Assembly (NCBI RefSeq): GCF_036669915.1
Contig: NC_089321.1
Coordinates: 16,258,093-16,322,092 of the forward strand
Reading direction: 5' to 3'
Source: Pocillopora verrucosa
Taxonomy: Eukaryota > Cnidaria > Anthozoa > Scleractinia > Pocilloporidae
Length of the DNA stretch: 64,000 nucleotides
Both the position numbers and the translations under genes were made by a program. Under the pieces are notes generated by a model, which ran no database searches, was not told where the DNA came from, and saw only the letters and a program-made list of their open reading frames with translations. This document shows, in pieces, positions 1-12,156 of this stretch. The first letter of the stretch is position 1. The number at the start of each line of letters is the position of its first letter.

Positions 1-205
1 TTATCAAGAGACTTGTACGTATCAGCGCAACGAATTTTCGGGAACAATGCAGACTTACTTGTCATTGCTGTAGGTAGAAGACCTAATTTCAAAGAACTCA
101 CTGCGATTGTACAGAAGCCGAAACATGTTTACAATGTGTCATCATTTTCCGACCTACGCAGAAAATCAAATGAAATAACAAAGATCGTCTCTCAAATGCC
201 AGACA
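1..205 (+). CDS. VWA domain A1, C-terminal part of exon
   Basis: The reading frame starts at base 1 and shows the last third of a VWA domain. It has the hydrophobic strand LLVIAVG, an acidic/basic helix (FKELTAIVQ), a VSSF segment and a final amphipathic helix. The donor gtaagt begins at 206 and leaves phase 1. The exon start and the MIDAS loops are outside the window, so its metal-binding state is unknown. No closing cysteine is visible, as in the following domains. Confidence 0.8.
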
Positions 206-703
206 GTAAGTAGAAAAAGTTCGTTGGCTTTTCCAAATCATTTACAGCGGTAATCTTTATCAGTGGTAATGTATTAGGCCTTTCACTCGCCTGCTTGTTA
301 AGAGAGAAATTGATAACCACGGATAAATGAACACTTGAATAATCATATAGTCATTCAAGCCACACCATTCCGCAATGGAACTGCACGTCTAAAATGAAAA
401 TGTACAAATTTAAATAAGGAAAAATTGAAATGGTAATGCTGATGATATTCGACATAAAAACGATCTTGTTGACCACGCACCTGTCTAACTAAACGCAGAA
501 AATTACCCTGATGAGAAGGAGCTTTTGGTAGTAGTGTAAGGACTGCCTAAAAAGCTTATTAGCTTAACAGGCAAAAGAAATGTAGATAAGCTGATTCAAA
601 GAATTCTTACTCTGTCAAAAAATCTTCCTTTTCTTCTCTAAACATGATCTCGAAAAATCCCACGAGAAGTTTCTTTATTACGTTCATCCACATTTCTTTT
701 CAG

Positions 704-1258
704 AACCTACAATTTACAATAACTTCGTCGCAGACATCGTCTTCTTAATGGACTCCTCCTTGACTGTTGAACAAAAAGTTTATGACAGGCAGAAAAACTT
801 CATCAAATCCATGGTGCGCTCCCTCAACTTGTCCACTGATAAATCGCGAGTTGCTGTTGTCAATTACGGAGGTGATTCAGTAGAAGTTGTTCGATTCTCG
901 TCACCGCAAGATGTAGCTGCTATCGAAAATAGAGTAGACAATGCACGAAGGGTAGGAAGAAAGAGGGATATTGCCAAGGCTTTGCAGTTTTCCGCCTCTC
1001 TCCTAGAAAAATCCAGACCAGATGTCTCTAAGGTGATCATCTTCCTTACGTCTGGGAGTGAGCTCTACCTCACGTCTCCATCCCAGGTACTCAGGGACCA
1101 TGGTGCTGATAGATATGTGATCGCTATTGGATCAGATTTAGATGAAGAAGAGTTAACTCCCATCATAGACGAACCACGTGACATGTTTACCATAAGAACT
1201 CCTCCGGAACTCACATGGAAGACTGAATATATCATTGATGAAATTATCAAAAGAACAG
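704..1258 (+). CDS. VWA domain A2 exon
   Basis: This is a complete VWA domain on one exon with acceptor ttttcag and donor gtaagc, phase 1 at both ends. Strand 1 reads ADIVFLMDSS. The MIDAS DxSxS motif is DSSLT, loop 2 is GRKRDIAKAL with no Thr, and the third loop is LTSGSE instead of LTDG, so metal binding is probably lost. It carries an NLS glycosylation sequon after helix 1. No bracket cysteines are present. Confidence 0.9.
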
Positions 1259-1829
1259 GTAAGCTTTTTTGTTTGCCAGTAAGCAGTTGATTTCCGTTCC
1301 CATGGCATGAATCGACTAAAGTACTGCAATTCCTCTTGGATGAGATGCTTTTCCAATTCTTGTTGCCCCAAAAATCTCCTCTTCAGGCTCCATTTATCCC
1401 CAGCACACGAATGTCATGATTGATGTAAGATTAAACATTTTTTTTTCATTTTGTACAAATTGTAAATGATCTCGGTGAAATTATGAAGAAACCTTTTTGG
1501 AAAACATTTGCTATAAGAAAACTTTCTTCACAAAGGGAAGCACAACCCAAATGTAGCACACCAAGGAGAAAAATACAAATATCAATTTGCACACTCTTAA
1601 TCGTGGCATGTAACAGAGCCCAAAGTCTTCTGGGTTTCACATTTTTATGAAACCATATCGTATTGGTAACAAAAAGAATAAACCTGACAACTTAAAACCT
1701 ACTCCGGATTCATACTCAAGCATACACAGCCAGTTTCTTCGTATAAAATTACTCAATTCAAAGCGTCATTTTTTCATTTCAATATGAAGATTTGGTGTTT
1801 TTTTTTTTTTTTTTTTTTTTTTTCTTCAG

Positions 1830-2402
1830 TTACCAGAACATCCGTTTTACCTCTTGACTTTGACGCTGACGTTTTGTTTCTGGTTGATTCATCTTCCGAC
1901 GTGAGCCAAGAAAATTACAACAGAGAGAAGAACTTTGTTAAATCATTGGCCTTTATTCTTAACCTTAAACCTGGAAAAACACGTGCTGCAGTTGTAATAT
2001 ATGGCAACTTTGCAAGGACTGTGATCAGATTCACAGACTACGCCTCCCTGTCATCTTTCTTTAGGAGGATTGATACACTGCCTTTCCTTCGAGGTAGAAG
2101 GCGTCTGGACAGTGCACTAATCGAGGGAGGATCTGTCTTGGACACAGCTAGACCGTCGGCTGATAAAGTCGCCATACTTCTAACTGCGGGTCGGCATACT
2201 CAAGAAGTAGGAGCTCCACCTTTGAATCAGGCCGTGGAATCGATACGATCACATAATGCAAAATTGTTCGTGGTTGCCATTGGTCAGCGAGTGGATGAGA
2301 CGGAACTGAGACCATTGACAAGAGAGCCTATCGTTGTATCTGGATTCAACGTTTTGATAAGGAATTCAATCAGAATTGCCAAGGATATAAAGAATATTAC
2401 AG
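1830..2402 (+). CDS. VWA domain A3 exon
   Basis: The acceptor follows a run of about 25 T and the donor is gtataa, phase 1-1. ADVLFLVDSSSDVS begins the fold. The MIDAS equivalents are DSSSD, GRRRLDSAL and LTAGRH, so all three metal-ligand loops are altered. A Met codon at 1784 lies in the intron upstream and should not be taken as a start. The acceptor at 1830 is preferred over the CAG ending at 1836 because only 1830 keeps phase 1. Confidence 0.9.
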
Positions 2403-3026
2403 GTATAATGGCTTTTTCACCCATTGTTAAATTGTTAGATCTCACACACCCTAATTTTCATGGATAGCTTTTTTGCCCCTATTTGACCTTTTAAGTCAAA
2501 ACTATACTTTGCGATTCACCATAGCTTATCCAGCTTTGTCTGGAGCGTATCAATTAGTTAGCTGAAGTTCGGTTAGTTCTCCAAGCTAATTTATTCCCGA
2601 CATTAAAATGCTTTTTGCTAAGGGGTAGTAACTAGTTGGTCATACAAATTAGAAAGATAAGTCGAACCAGAAAGGTAACGTTTTTATCTGAAGAAAACTA
2701 TTACCTACCACATACATACGCAGGTAAAATAAAGCATTGTCATGAATGCATTGGATAAATAAAATTTGGATAAATAATTATTTTGAGTTGTTTCATATAA
2801 CTAATCCAGTATTTTGTCTATGCGAAAATTTCCCTAAGCAAAGCGAGGATTCCGATTTCCATTCTAGACTTGTCCCAGATGAGAACATTTCATTCGTCAA
2901 ATCAGCATGGTTACACTATACGAAAGATCCACACTATGCTTTGATTGTTCGTGTAATGTCACGGTAAATAACTAAACGGTCTCGTACTGTTCCACCGACT
3001 TTCTTTCTTTGAACATTCCTCGACAG

Positions 3027-3587
3027 ATCAAACAGACGTACCAAAAAGTCCAGGCGCGGATATAGTTTTTCTGGTAGACTCCTCTAGTGGCGTCACCGAG
3101 GACGATTTCACGAAGGAAAAGGCTTTTGTTACTTCCTTGGCGAAACAGCTCAATTTTGGGTCAGACAAGACGCGCGTGGGAATAATCTCTTACAGTGATT
3201 ACGCCACACTGGCAGCACGCTTCGATGTCGTTAAGAACGAAGAAAACCTTCAAAGGTTACTCGATGGAATTAGACGGCTTCAAAGGGGTAGAAGAATTGA
3301 TAGGGGGCTAATAAGGGCAGCTCAGCTATTCGGGGAGAGTAGGCCTAACGTTCGTCAGGTACTAGTGCTACTAACAAGTGGAAGACATACATCTAACGTG
3401 GAAAATCCTTTCCGGGATGCCGTGCAACGGCTGAAGACGAAAGGTGTCGACAGATTCGTTGTTGCTATTGGACCAAATCCAGATCCAGAGCTGACTGCAG
3501 TTGTGGAAAGAAGAGAAGACGTTATCTCAGTATTTTCCTTCGACAGCTTGCAGCCGCAGGTCATACCGATTGCAAGGCACATAAAAG
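3027..3587 (+). CDS. VWA domain A4 exon
   Basis: A complete VWA exon, phase 1-1, with donor ggttgg. Strand 1 is ADIVFLVDSSSGVT, loop 2 is RGRRIDRGL and loop 3 is LTSGRH. The first Asp-Ser-Ser survives, but the last Ser of DxSxS, the Thr and the loop-3 Asp are gone. A second in-phase acceptor at 3035/3036 would shorten the N-terminal linker by three residues; the upstream one is chosen for its better pyrimidine tract. Confidence 0.88.
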
Positions 3588-3938
3588 GTTGGTTATATCA
3601 CTCATGAAATATGAAGCTTGGATTATCCAAATATGAATAAAATGAGCGATAATACAAGCCACGTCTGTATATGTTCTCTGAAGGTGTCCACAAGCCAAGG
3701 GCTGCACGTTGCTAATATGTCGTGCCTAGCACAAGTTCGTAAATTCTTCTTGTTTTTGGATTATTAAATTTATTGAATGATATATATATGGATTTTAAAA
3801 AAACTCATACCTCAATAGTGATTAAAGTATTTGGTTGCTCTAAATTAAAAGAAAGAAATCATGTTGCCTAGGAAATAGTACTTTAGCCAGATCATCATCC
3901 ATATCCGAGACACAATCCTGTCTTTGCTTGCTATGCAG

Positions 3939-4502
3939 AAGAAAAGATACCACCCGGCTTCAAGGCTGACATTATTTTCCTGATCGACTCTGCGTTTGAA
4001 GTCACTACCAACAACTTCAACAAACAGAAAGAGTTTATTAAGGATCTCTCAGCTTTTCTCAATCTCTCGTCACGTGGCTCTCGCGTGGCAATAATTCTTT
4101 ACGCCTCCTCTCCCAGCCTAAAGATGGCGCTTGGAACACTGGAAACACCTGAGTCCTTGAGCCGTGGTCTTGACAGACTCGCACCTCTAACAGGAACGCG
4201 TAGAATGGACCGCGCCTTGGAGTTTGCCTCTTTAAAGTTTGACAACAACCGTCCTCAAGCGGTGAGGAAAATTGTAGTCCTTTTTGCCTCTGGTAAACAA
4301 GCTGGAGGAGGTAAACCCTTAAACGAGGCCGTGAAAAGATTACAAGAAATCAACGCAGAAACATACGTTGTAGCCATCGGTTCTCAAGTCAGTGAATCCG
4401 AGTTACAACCAGTTGTTTCTAGGAGGAATGACATCATTCGAGTGCCATCCTTTGACATACTCGCCTCCAAAGTAAAGCCTGTTGCTGATCAAATTATAAA
4501 TG
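3939..4502 (+). CDS. VWA domain A5 exon
   Basis: A complete VWA exon, phase 1-1, with acceptor atgcag and donor gtacgt. It reads ADIIFLIDSAFEVT, so the third position of DxSxS is Ala. Loop 2 is GTRRMDRAL and loop 3 is FASGKQ. An NLS glycosylation sequon follows helix 1, at the place used by several sister domains. A downstream Met codon at 4085 is internal to the domain and is not a start. Confidence 0.9.
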
Positions 4503-4987
4503 GTACGTTCTGATTGAATTTATTTTATACTCGGCCCGTGCACTCGAACCTTGGAAGAAGCAGAGCTTCGTATTCTAGAGAACATTTCATGAGAGCATAG
4601 AATGTTTACGTTTGAAATCAATGTTAGAGCTTGATTTACTTAGAAATGAAGGCCAGTTTGTTTAACTTTAGTTAGCCACACGTTGAATTTCTGATTGCTA
4701 AAAGTGTTGCTGAGAAAGTGTCTTCATTTCCTTTAAAGATTAACAATTTTAAGAGGTAACTGCAGCAATGAGTGTGGCAAATTGTTACCTCTTCAGTTAA
4801 AACTGTAAATTTCTTTTGACATACAAAATCATGTTTAGAAATCAAGATCTGATAAGGTGAGACACCGTAACCACATTCTGCCATTAGCAACAGCCTTAAG
4901 ATAGCAGGCTCCTGATAAATATGACACTCGTTTAGGTGTAGCGTTTACATATTGAAGTAATATCATATCATCCGCTTCTTCACTTAG

Positions 4988-5554
4988 GCTCAAGACCAAT
5001 TCCACCTGAATTTAAATCTGACATCCTTTTCATAATGGATTCGTCATCCCCTGTCAGCCGGGACGACTTCCAAACACAAAAAGACGTTGTTAAGTCGATT
5101 ATGAAATCCTTTCACGTCAGACGCGGACAATCTCGAGCCGCTGTTATCACTTATGGTCGGTATTCGGAAAAGCTTTTACGATTCAACAGCTATTTGTCTC
5201 TAAATGACATCGAGAGTGTCGTAGACACAGCAACGAGTATTGGAGGCTCGCCCCGAATCGACGAAGTGCTGGTTGATGCCGCTGATGTCTTAAGAGATGC
5301 CATTCAATCAATCCCGAGAATTGTCATTATGTTTACAACTGTTCGCGACCTCACTGATAGACACAAGAAAGCTGTTGACAAAGCCGCGGAGGTGATTCAC
5401 GATACGGGAGCCAGAGTCTACGTTATTGCTTTCGGAAAGGACGTTGATGATTTGAGTTTAAAAAAGCTGGCTGATTCTCAAGAAGATATTTTCAAAGTAC
5501 CGACGATCAAAGATCTAAATGATTCAATGGCTGTGGAGATTTTCCGAAGAGTTG
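4988..5554 (+). CDS. VWA domain A6 exon
   Basis: A complete VWA exon, phase 1-1, with acceptor acttag and donor gtaagt. The strand is SDILFIMDSSSPVS, loop 2 is GGSPRIDEVL and loop 3 is MFTTVRD. Loop 3 is the most divergent in this gene and lacks the usual Gly as well as the Asp. The helix after it is unusually basic (RHKKAVDKAAEV). The domain otherwise has normal length and hydrophobic pattern. Confidence 0.88.
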
Positions 5555-6212
5555 GTAAGTTTTTTATTTTCGGCGCATATTGTAATAGAACAAATCAAAT
5601 AATTTTCATACTATTTTTTCGCATTCATCTCATTCCATTTTCATACAGTCATGTTTGTTAATTTATATATTACATCAGTTGAACACCGATGCAGGATAAA
5701 CGTAACCTCTTCTTTTACTTTTCAAACATAATTATATTGCATCAAGGCGTTGCAAACGGCTTTTCCTGTGTTAGAAGTTAAGATCTTTTTTTTCGAAAAT
5801 TAAACAGAGATAAGAGAACGTCGCTTTTACCATATATTAAACTAAATAGTGTTGCTCTTTTCATCTTTTCTGTAAGCCGCTGCTGCAATATCCAATGCGA
5901 TAGAGAGAAACCGAAAAATCGCTCATTTTCTCTCTCTATTTTTTTATCATTTTGTCGTGTTAAATCTAGTTCTCTTTTAGGTTTTTAAGATTGATAGTCT
6001 CTCTCTTTTAAGCATTTCAAATGATTTACATTGAATTTTTTTTTGTAATTATAACAGTGAAAGTGCTACTCGTAAAATCCTTACCTGCACTGGGTATTAT
6101 GTATGAAAAGTGTCTCGTTAGTGTGCAGTATCTCTAACACAGGAATTCACCAGTTAGTTACTAGAGTAACTGGAGGTAATAAACACTTTTTTTCTCGCAT
6201 CATGAAATATAG

Positions 6213-6791
6213 AATTACCTAAACCAGTGGTACCAATGGATTTTACGGGCGATGTTATCTTTCTTGTGGACTCTTCCTCCGAAGTAAGTGAAGAGCAATT
6301 CAAGAAAGAGAAACATTTCGTTGCGTCGTTGGCTAAAACCCTTAACCTCCGTCCTGCAAAAACCCGAGGATCTGCGATAACCTATGGAAGATATGCATTG
6401 GTTGGAATCGAATTCAACGATCATCCAAACCCAGCAATGTTTGAGCAAGCTTTACAAGGACTCTACCCAATTGGGCACGAACGTAGAATGGACAAGGCTT
6501 TGCAAAAAAGTGTGGATATGGTAAAAGTTGCCCGTTCCTACGTCCCTAAAATCGTCGTTCTTTTGACAGCAGGACGTCAGAGCTCTCCAAGAAATACATT
6601 GCCTCAATCCGTTAAGCCGCTTAAGGACCATGGTACAAGTGTCTTTGTTGTTGGAATAGGCTCACGGCCAGATAGTCAAGAGTTACGCGCTATTGTTGAG
6701 GAGCCTGGAGACGTGCTGAGGGTATCGCAATTTAATGACTTTTCTCCATCGAGGACGAGACAAATCGCGAGGCACATAGTGAGCAGAACAG
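6213..6791 (+). CDS. VWA domain A7 exon
   Basis: A complete VWA exon, phase 1-1. The acceptor (atatag) has a weak pyrimidine tract, but the frame and the LPKPVVP linker support it. The donor is gtgaaa. GDVIFLVDSSSEVS starts the fold. Loop 2 is GHERRMDKAL and loop 3 is LTAGRQ, the commonest gene-A form. The E-R pair in loop 2 recalls the HERG motif of gene B, so this domain may be closer to the ancestral form. Confidence 0.88.
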
Positions 6792-7425
6792 GTGAAAACA
6801 ATGTTTTGCTTATCTGAACTAAATAATAATTCCCAGCATAACAAAGAGATGAAAACCACACGTGTTTATTGGATACTGGGCCACTTGTTTATTGACGAAT
6901 TTCTAATCACACGTCAGCCTATCAAAATTCAGTTAATCATTGATGATCTTGTTGATTGAATAACTTTGAAAATTGTGAACAACGATAGAATGATAAATGT
7001 TGGTCCGCGCTAAGTTCTTTGAACGTTTTCTTAGGCTTACGTCTAGCTTAAATGAAGCATAATCTTTCATGCCCTTTTTTTGCAATATCAATCGGAGTTT
7101 TCTGTGATGTTCGCTAGTTGAACGGTGAGGAAAACGTACGAAAAGCGAATCATAAAAGTGCTGAAATTGAATAACTGATAATCTCTCACAGGATGTGAAC
7201 ACTCAATTGAATTGAATTGAATTGAAAAAAAATTTGGTGGAGTAGTGCATACGAATGATGAGCGAGCTTAGGAAAGTAAAATTTTTTTGAGTCAAAACGA
7301 TAACTTTCACGTGTAAAATGTAACAATTTTTTGACATGTTGAAAAATCTTACTAGGTCCTCGCAAAATTTTAGATATTCTTCCAACGTCTCCCTAGTGAC
7401 ACACTATGTACTCAGTTATCACTTC

Positions 7426-7490
7426 TTTCTAGGCAACATTGCCACAGATTCAACGTTTTTCTTTCTAAGCAACATTACCACAGATGAACG
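7426..7490 (+). repeat. Duplicated segment in the A8 acceptor region
   Basis: Two adjacent, imperfect copies of about 29 bp (7426-7455 and 7462-7490) share a TTTCTA, AGCAACATT, CCACAGAT order and lie directly upstream of the T-tract and acceptor of A8. The duplication gives two pyrimidine-rich stretches and two potential internal AGs before the used CAG at 7510. Confidence 0.6.
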
Positions 7491-7510
7491 TTTTTTTTTT
7501 TTTCATTCAG

Positions 7511-8053
7511 AAAATCGCACGCTAGACGTCGATGCTGACATCGTTTTCCTGTTGGACGCCTCCAGTTTTGTGTCTCGAGAAAACTTCGTAAAAGAGAAAG
7601 ACTTTGTCAAATCCGTGGCAAAAGTGTTAAATGTTGCTCCTGAGTCTTCCAGAGCCGCTGTAATACTAATTGGCACTTTTCCCGATACGAAAGTAACGTT
7701 CAATGAGTACCGCACTTTGAGAGACTTCAATGAGCTTGTAGATAAGGCACAGTCCTTTGGTGGTTCGAGACGAATCGATCGCGCTCTAGAGGAGGCATCA
7801 AAAGTGCTGGTGGACAGAAGGAGAGGTGTACCTCACGTTGTTGTACTCGTGACCGGTGGAAAGCAATCACAAAGTGGAAATAACATTCCCTTTGAAAACG
7901 CCGTTAAGCCATTAGATAAAATTGGTGCTCACACGTTTGTCGTTGCGATTGGGCATGATCCAGATACATTAAAAAATGTTTTACCGGTACCCTCCTTTAA
8001 CGACCTTCAGTCTCGTGTTTACAAAATGACAAGACAGATCAAGACCACTAGTG
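7511..8053 (+). CDS. VWA domain A8 exon (shortened)
   Basis: This phase 1-1 VWA exon has acceptor attcag and donor gtaagt. Strand 1 is ADIVFLLDASSFVS, loop 2 is GGSRRIDRAL and loop 3 is VTGGKQ. It is about ten residues shorter than its sisters. After VVAIGHDPDT the usual ELRPxVxxxxDIF helix and turn is missing, and the chain passes straight to LPVPSF. The frame is kept, so this is an in-frame internal deletion, not a broken exon. Confidence 0.88.
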
Positions 8054-8555
8054 GTAAGTACTTTCATTATGTGGGAGGTTTCCCTTGCAAAGCTCCTGCA
8101 AAATAACTTTCAAAGTTCAGATCACCCAATACTACATTTGTAAAATTTAAAGACGGATTACTTTTGTTTATTAGTGAAGCCAGTATCAATCATTATCTCA
8201 AAATCTCATACCCCAAAACTCGACTTTTGTAGTTTGGAGAGTTCAGGTACCCCTTTGGGATATCGCAGGTACAAAGTATTTTAAAATTCTGGAACGTCAA
8301 GCGCGGAGGGTTAGGAATACTTACTGATCTTCTTGCGCCATAAGTTTAGATTTGCCAGCAAAGAAGTTATCAAAAATTGTTGAGAGGGTATTTAGGGTGA
8401 CATTATGTCACATATTTTGGTATACCAACCCCATGATAGCTTGATAGCTTTTATTCATGTAAGTTAATACTGTATGAAGCGTAAAACATTATTATAATGA
8501 CTTTGTCAATACATATATTATTGATGACTGATTGCGATTTTTTTCCCCATTTTAG

Positions 8556-9125
8556 AGCCAAAACCAGCAAATATCTCCGCAGATATCATTTTCCTTATGG
8601 ACTCTTCAACTTCTGTTGACCGAGGAGGGTTTGATAAACAAAAGAACTTTGTGAAATCCTTAGCAAAGTACTTCAATGTCTCACCAACAAATTCCAGAGC
8701 GACTGTTGTCGCCTATGGTAACACCACTCGCACCGTTGTCAAATTCAGTGATTATCAGTCGGAAACAAACTTCAACGACATGCTTGATAGACAGCCGTGG
8801 ATAGGGGGTGACCGACGTATCGACCGCGCTCTAAGGACAGCGGAATCCTTAATGCGCCAAGCACGTTCAGAAGTTCCAAAAATCCTTATCCTACTCACAG
8901 CAGGCAGGCAGCCCAGAAGTCCTGATGTTACGCCAATTGGAATAGCTGCCCAGCCATTGAGAAATATGGGAATCAAGAACATTGTTGTCTCGGTTGGAAG
9001 CGAAATAGATCGCAAAGATCTGCTTGGTATGGTTCAAAGTTCAGATGACATATTCAGCGTGGCGCTGTTTGATGACCTTCGCTATGAGGTGCAGCCAGTT
9101 GTGAAATACGCTGTTAATTTTTTCG
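8556..9125 (+). CDS. VWA domain A9 exon
   Basis: A complete VWA exon, phase 1-1, with acceptor ttttag and donor gtgagt. The first MIDAS motif is intact (LMDSSTSV fits DxSxS). Loop 2 is GGDRRIDRAL with Arg in place of Thr, and loop 3 is LTAGRQ with Ala in place of Asp, so the site is at best partial. An NVS sequon follows helix 1. There are no bracket cysteines. Confidence 0.9.
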
Positions 9126-9998
9126 GTGAGTAGTTTGAAAAACATAAGCAGCAGCCTGAAGATGACATTCGTTCGGCTCAACAAAATTAAATATATTTAC
9201 CATTAATAGTTGAACTAAAACCTCCTGCGTCAACAATTGTATCTGTATAGTTTAATATGAATCCACTCAAAATTTGTTTTGATTAAGGGTTAAGGTTCTT
9301 AAGAAACTGTGGTGCTGAGTAGGTGATGACTTGATTTTGATAACTTAGTTGAAAATGTAAGTTGGCCACCGTAAAGAGCTTCTAGAGCTGACGTTTCGAA
9401 CATCAGAACGTCGTCAGAACGAATGACGAAAGGCTAGCGCCCGAAAACTCAGACTCTTTACCGTGGCCAATTTACACAATAGGTAGCTCAGTCGAAAAAA
9501 CCAAATTATCTTTTTTATTTTTTGCTTAGCTTGAACAATGTCTCAAAATTGAAGCTTCCTTCCTGTACACTTTACATAACTCAGAACTAATTTATTTTGT
9601 AAGATTCTACTACTACTAGATTTTACCGAGTGGTTTGATGAAAATTTCATGCTACACCTGCATGTGCTAAAAAACCTTACTAAAAGGGACTTCAGGTCGG
9701 AACTCTTAAAAGTCTTTATCACTTTGGTGCCATCTTCTGAACTCTTTTCATCCGAATCGGTGTATGAACATTGTTCTAGTAATGTTAGACTGTGTTAAAA
9801 CATAGCGGCTGCCTGAGAACAATTTTCTTTACCAATTGATCAAAGATCTAATTTAGATTACGGGTCACCGGTATCTCTTGACTCAGAAATGAAAAAAAAC
9901 ACAAAAGAGATAAAACTCTCATTGACTAAGTTTACAAAATTCTAGGTGCTTACTTGTTTAATTGTTTATTTCTTTTGCCTCTCTTTTTACTTCATCAG
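9126..9998 (+). other. Intron A9-A10
   Basis: This 873-nt intron holds a decayed Penelope-like terminal remnant at 9301-9510 and no other recognised feature. Confidence 0.7.
9301..9510 (-). mobile_element. Penelope-like terminal-repeat remnant
   Basis: A foldback remnant starts with the inverted element end (AGAAACTGTGGTGCTG). It contains two opposed copies of the TTGGCCACCGTAAAG sequence around a decayed CTGACG/GAAA core. It matches the outer arms of the composite element at 40841-42574. It is old and degraded, with no coding sequence. Confidence 0.65.
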
Positions 9999-10571
9999 AA
10001 TTGCCAATCTTTGATATAAAGGCAGAAGTCCTCTTTCTATTAGACGCCTCAGACCAGACTGGGCGAGAAAACTTTGAAAAACAAAAAACGTTTATCAAAC
10101 TACTGGCTCGATCTCTTAATGTGTCTCCCGGAAAATCCACCGCAGCCTTGATAGCATACTCCACAATTGCAACAATTAACATACCTTTGGGTAGTTACAA
10201 CACTGTCCAAGAATTTGAACGAAACGTGGATAGGACACGTTTCCTTGGAAACTCTAGGAAAATGTATCGAGCATTGGAAGAGGCGGCTTACTTATTTCAA
10301 AATGCAACAGAATCTGACGCTGAAAGAAAGGTCATTCTGATAACTGGTGGGAGACAGACATCAAACGAAGATGAAGAGCCATTGGAAAAATTTAAGAAGT
10401 TGCTCCTTGATGTTGGAGCGCTCCCATTCATCGTTGCCATAGGGAAAGACCATGACAATCAAACACTGAGAGCAGTTGTTGAGGATCCCGGCGATATTTT
10501 CAGGGTTCCAACGTTCATTGAATTGTCATCTTCTGTATCTTCCACTGCTGCCAGGGTAGCTAACAGGAAAG
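9999..10571 (+). CDS. VWA domain A10 exon
   Basis: A complete VWA exon, phase 1-1, with acceptor catcag and donor gtcagt. Strand 1 is AEVLFLLDASDQTG, loop 2 is GNSRKMYRAL and loop 3 is ITGGRQ. Loop 2 has even lost the Asp that usually follows the basic pair (MYRAL instead of IDRAL). An NVS sequon lies after helix 1. The domain length is normal at about 191 residues. Confidence 0.9.
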
Positions 10572-11005
10572 GTCAGTCACTTCCGTTTTTGCCATTCAAA
10601 GCATACATTTCCTTTTTTTTTCTGCTCGAGAACCTACCGAGTGACCTGCAAACGACTGCGTAGAAATGATCGACAGTACTGTCTGAGCGGGATTTTTTTT
10701 TTTAAATCGTAATTTTTCTCAATCCAATAGGGGGTCATAAGGGTGTCAGACCATAATTATGACCTAAAATCACCAAGAAAAACAAACGCTTATCAAAGGA
10801 TGAAACAACTATGTATAGTCGCTTGTCCTATTAACGAGCTTAAACATCGTAACTTATTAAATTGTATGCAATTTTCGATTGGGAATTTTGGGATTTCACA
10901 GAATACAGAGATGTTACTTACTTCTAATTCGCACACGGTGTATTTTAGACATTAGGTTTATTTAATACAGTTTTGACACAGATCTTTCATTTGTATCATT
11001 ATTAG

Positions 11006-11566
11006 CGCCTCCCATAATACAAGACGAATACATTATCTTCCTCATGGACTCTTCATCTACCGTGCAGCGAGAACAGTTCCAAAGACAAAAGAACTTCATT
11101 AAGTCTTTGGCAGAATATTTGCAAGTTGGAAGCTCTGATAAAACCAAGGCTGCCGTCATCAACTACGGAAGTGTCCCTTCAGGAATAATTACGTTTGATG
11201 ATTACACGAATATTCGAGGCTTTAAAAGTGGTATTGATGGGATTATTCCTGTTCGAGGAAGCAGACGAATCGACCAAGCCCTCGGCGAGGCTGCTGTCAT
11301 CCTGAGAGGAATTGATCAATCGTCCAAGAAAATTCTTGTACTTCTAACGGCTGGGCAACAGGCTAAAGAATCTGATGTTACCCCTCTCGATGTGGCTATC
11401 CGACCAATACGAGACATGAAATCCCACATGTACGTGGTCGCACTTGGAAATGACCCCAGCACGCCAGAGCTTCGTCCGTTAGTGACAAAACTGGAGGATA
11501 TGTTTCGTGTGCCATTTAATTTCATGGAACGTATAGTGCCAAGTATCGTTGATCACATACGTAAAG
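11006..11566 (+). CDS. VWA domain A11 exon
   Basis: A complete VWA exon, phase 1-1, with acceptor attag and donor gtattt. EYIIFLMDSSSTVQ begins the fold, so DxSxS reads DSSST. Loop 2 is RGSRRIDQAL and loop 3 is LTAGQQ. The segment after helix 1 (QVGSSDKTKAAV) is one residue longer than usual. There is no bracket cysteine at either end. Confidence 0.9.
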
Positions 11567-12156
11567 GTATTTGATTGCTGAGTTTCTTCACTACTTAACA
11601 TAAAGAAACAAAAATATCTGAAAAGTACACGACGGCTGCACTTCTGCAAGCGACCTCTCTTTAGTATTTTATATCATTTAACGGTGTTTGTTTTGGTTTT
11701 GGCCTCGATGAAGTGCAAGTGACAAACGTATTGACCACCATAACGCTGGACATAATCAGCGTCAAGTGAAGAGCTGCCGGTTTGCTGGCCGAATGTTACG
11801 ATTGAGGAGAGTAACTTTTCTCAATTTTGGTTGGTGATTCTTGTTCATATCATGAAGTTGTGTATTCGGTTGTTTGGTTACGTAAGTTAATGATTCATTT
11901 GCAGAGTGAAAACTTCTGTTGGCTTGTAATTTTTCAGCAGCTGTCAGCATCCTTTAAATGAATTTTTTTTTTGTCTTTGTTACTCTGTTTACGTAAATCA
12001 TTTTTGTCAGTCGTGTCCTATCAAGGGAAAACAACTCTAGATCGCTAGAAAATTCGGCTTAACAATTCTCTGCTCCATTTTGATATAATCATAAGCACTA
12101 AGTTATTGAAATTTAATGCACAGATTGATGTCTTTTAATTTACGTGCATGTTTCAG

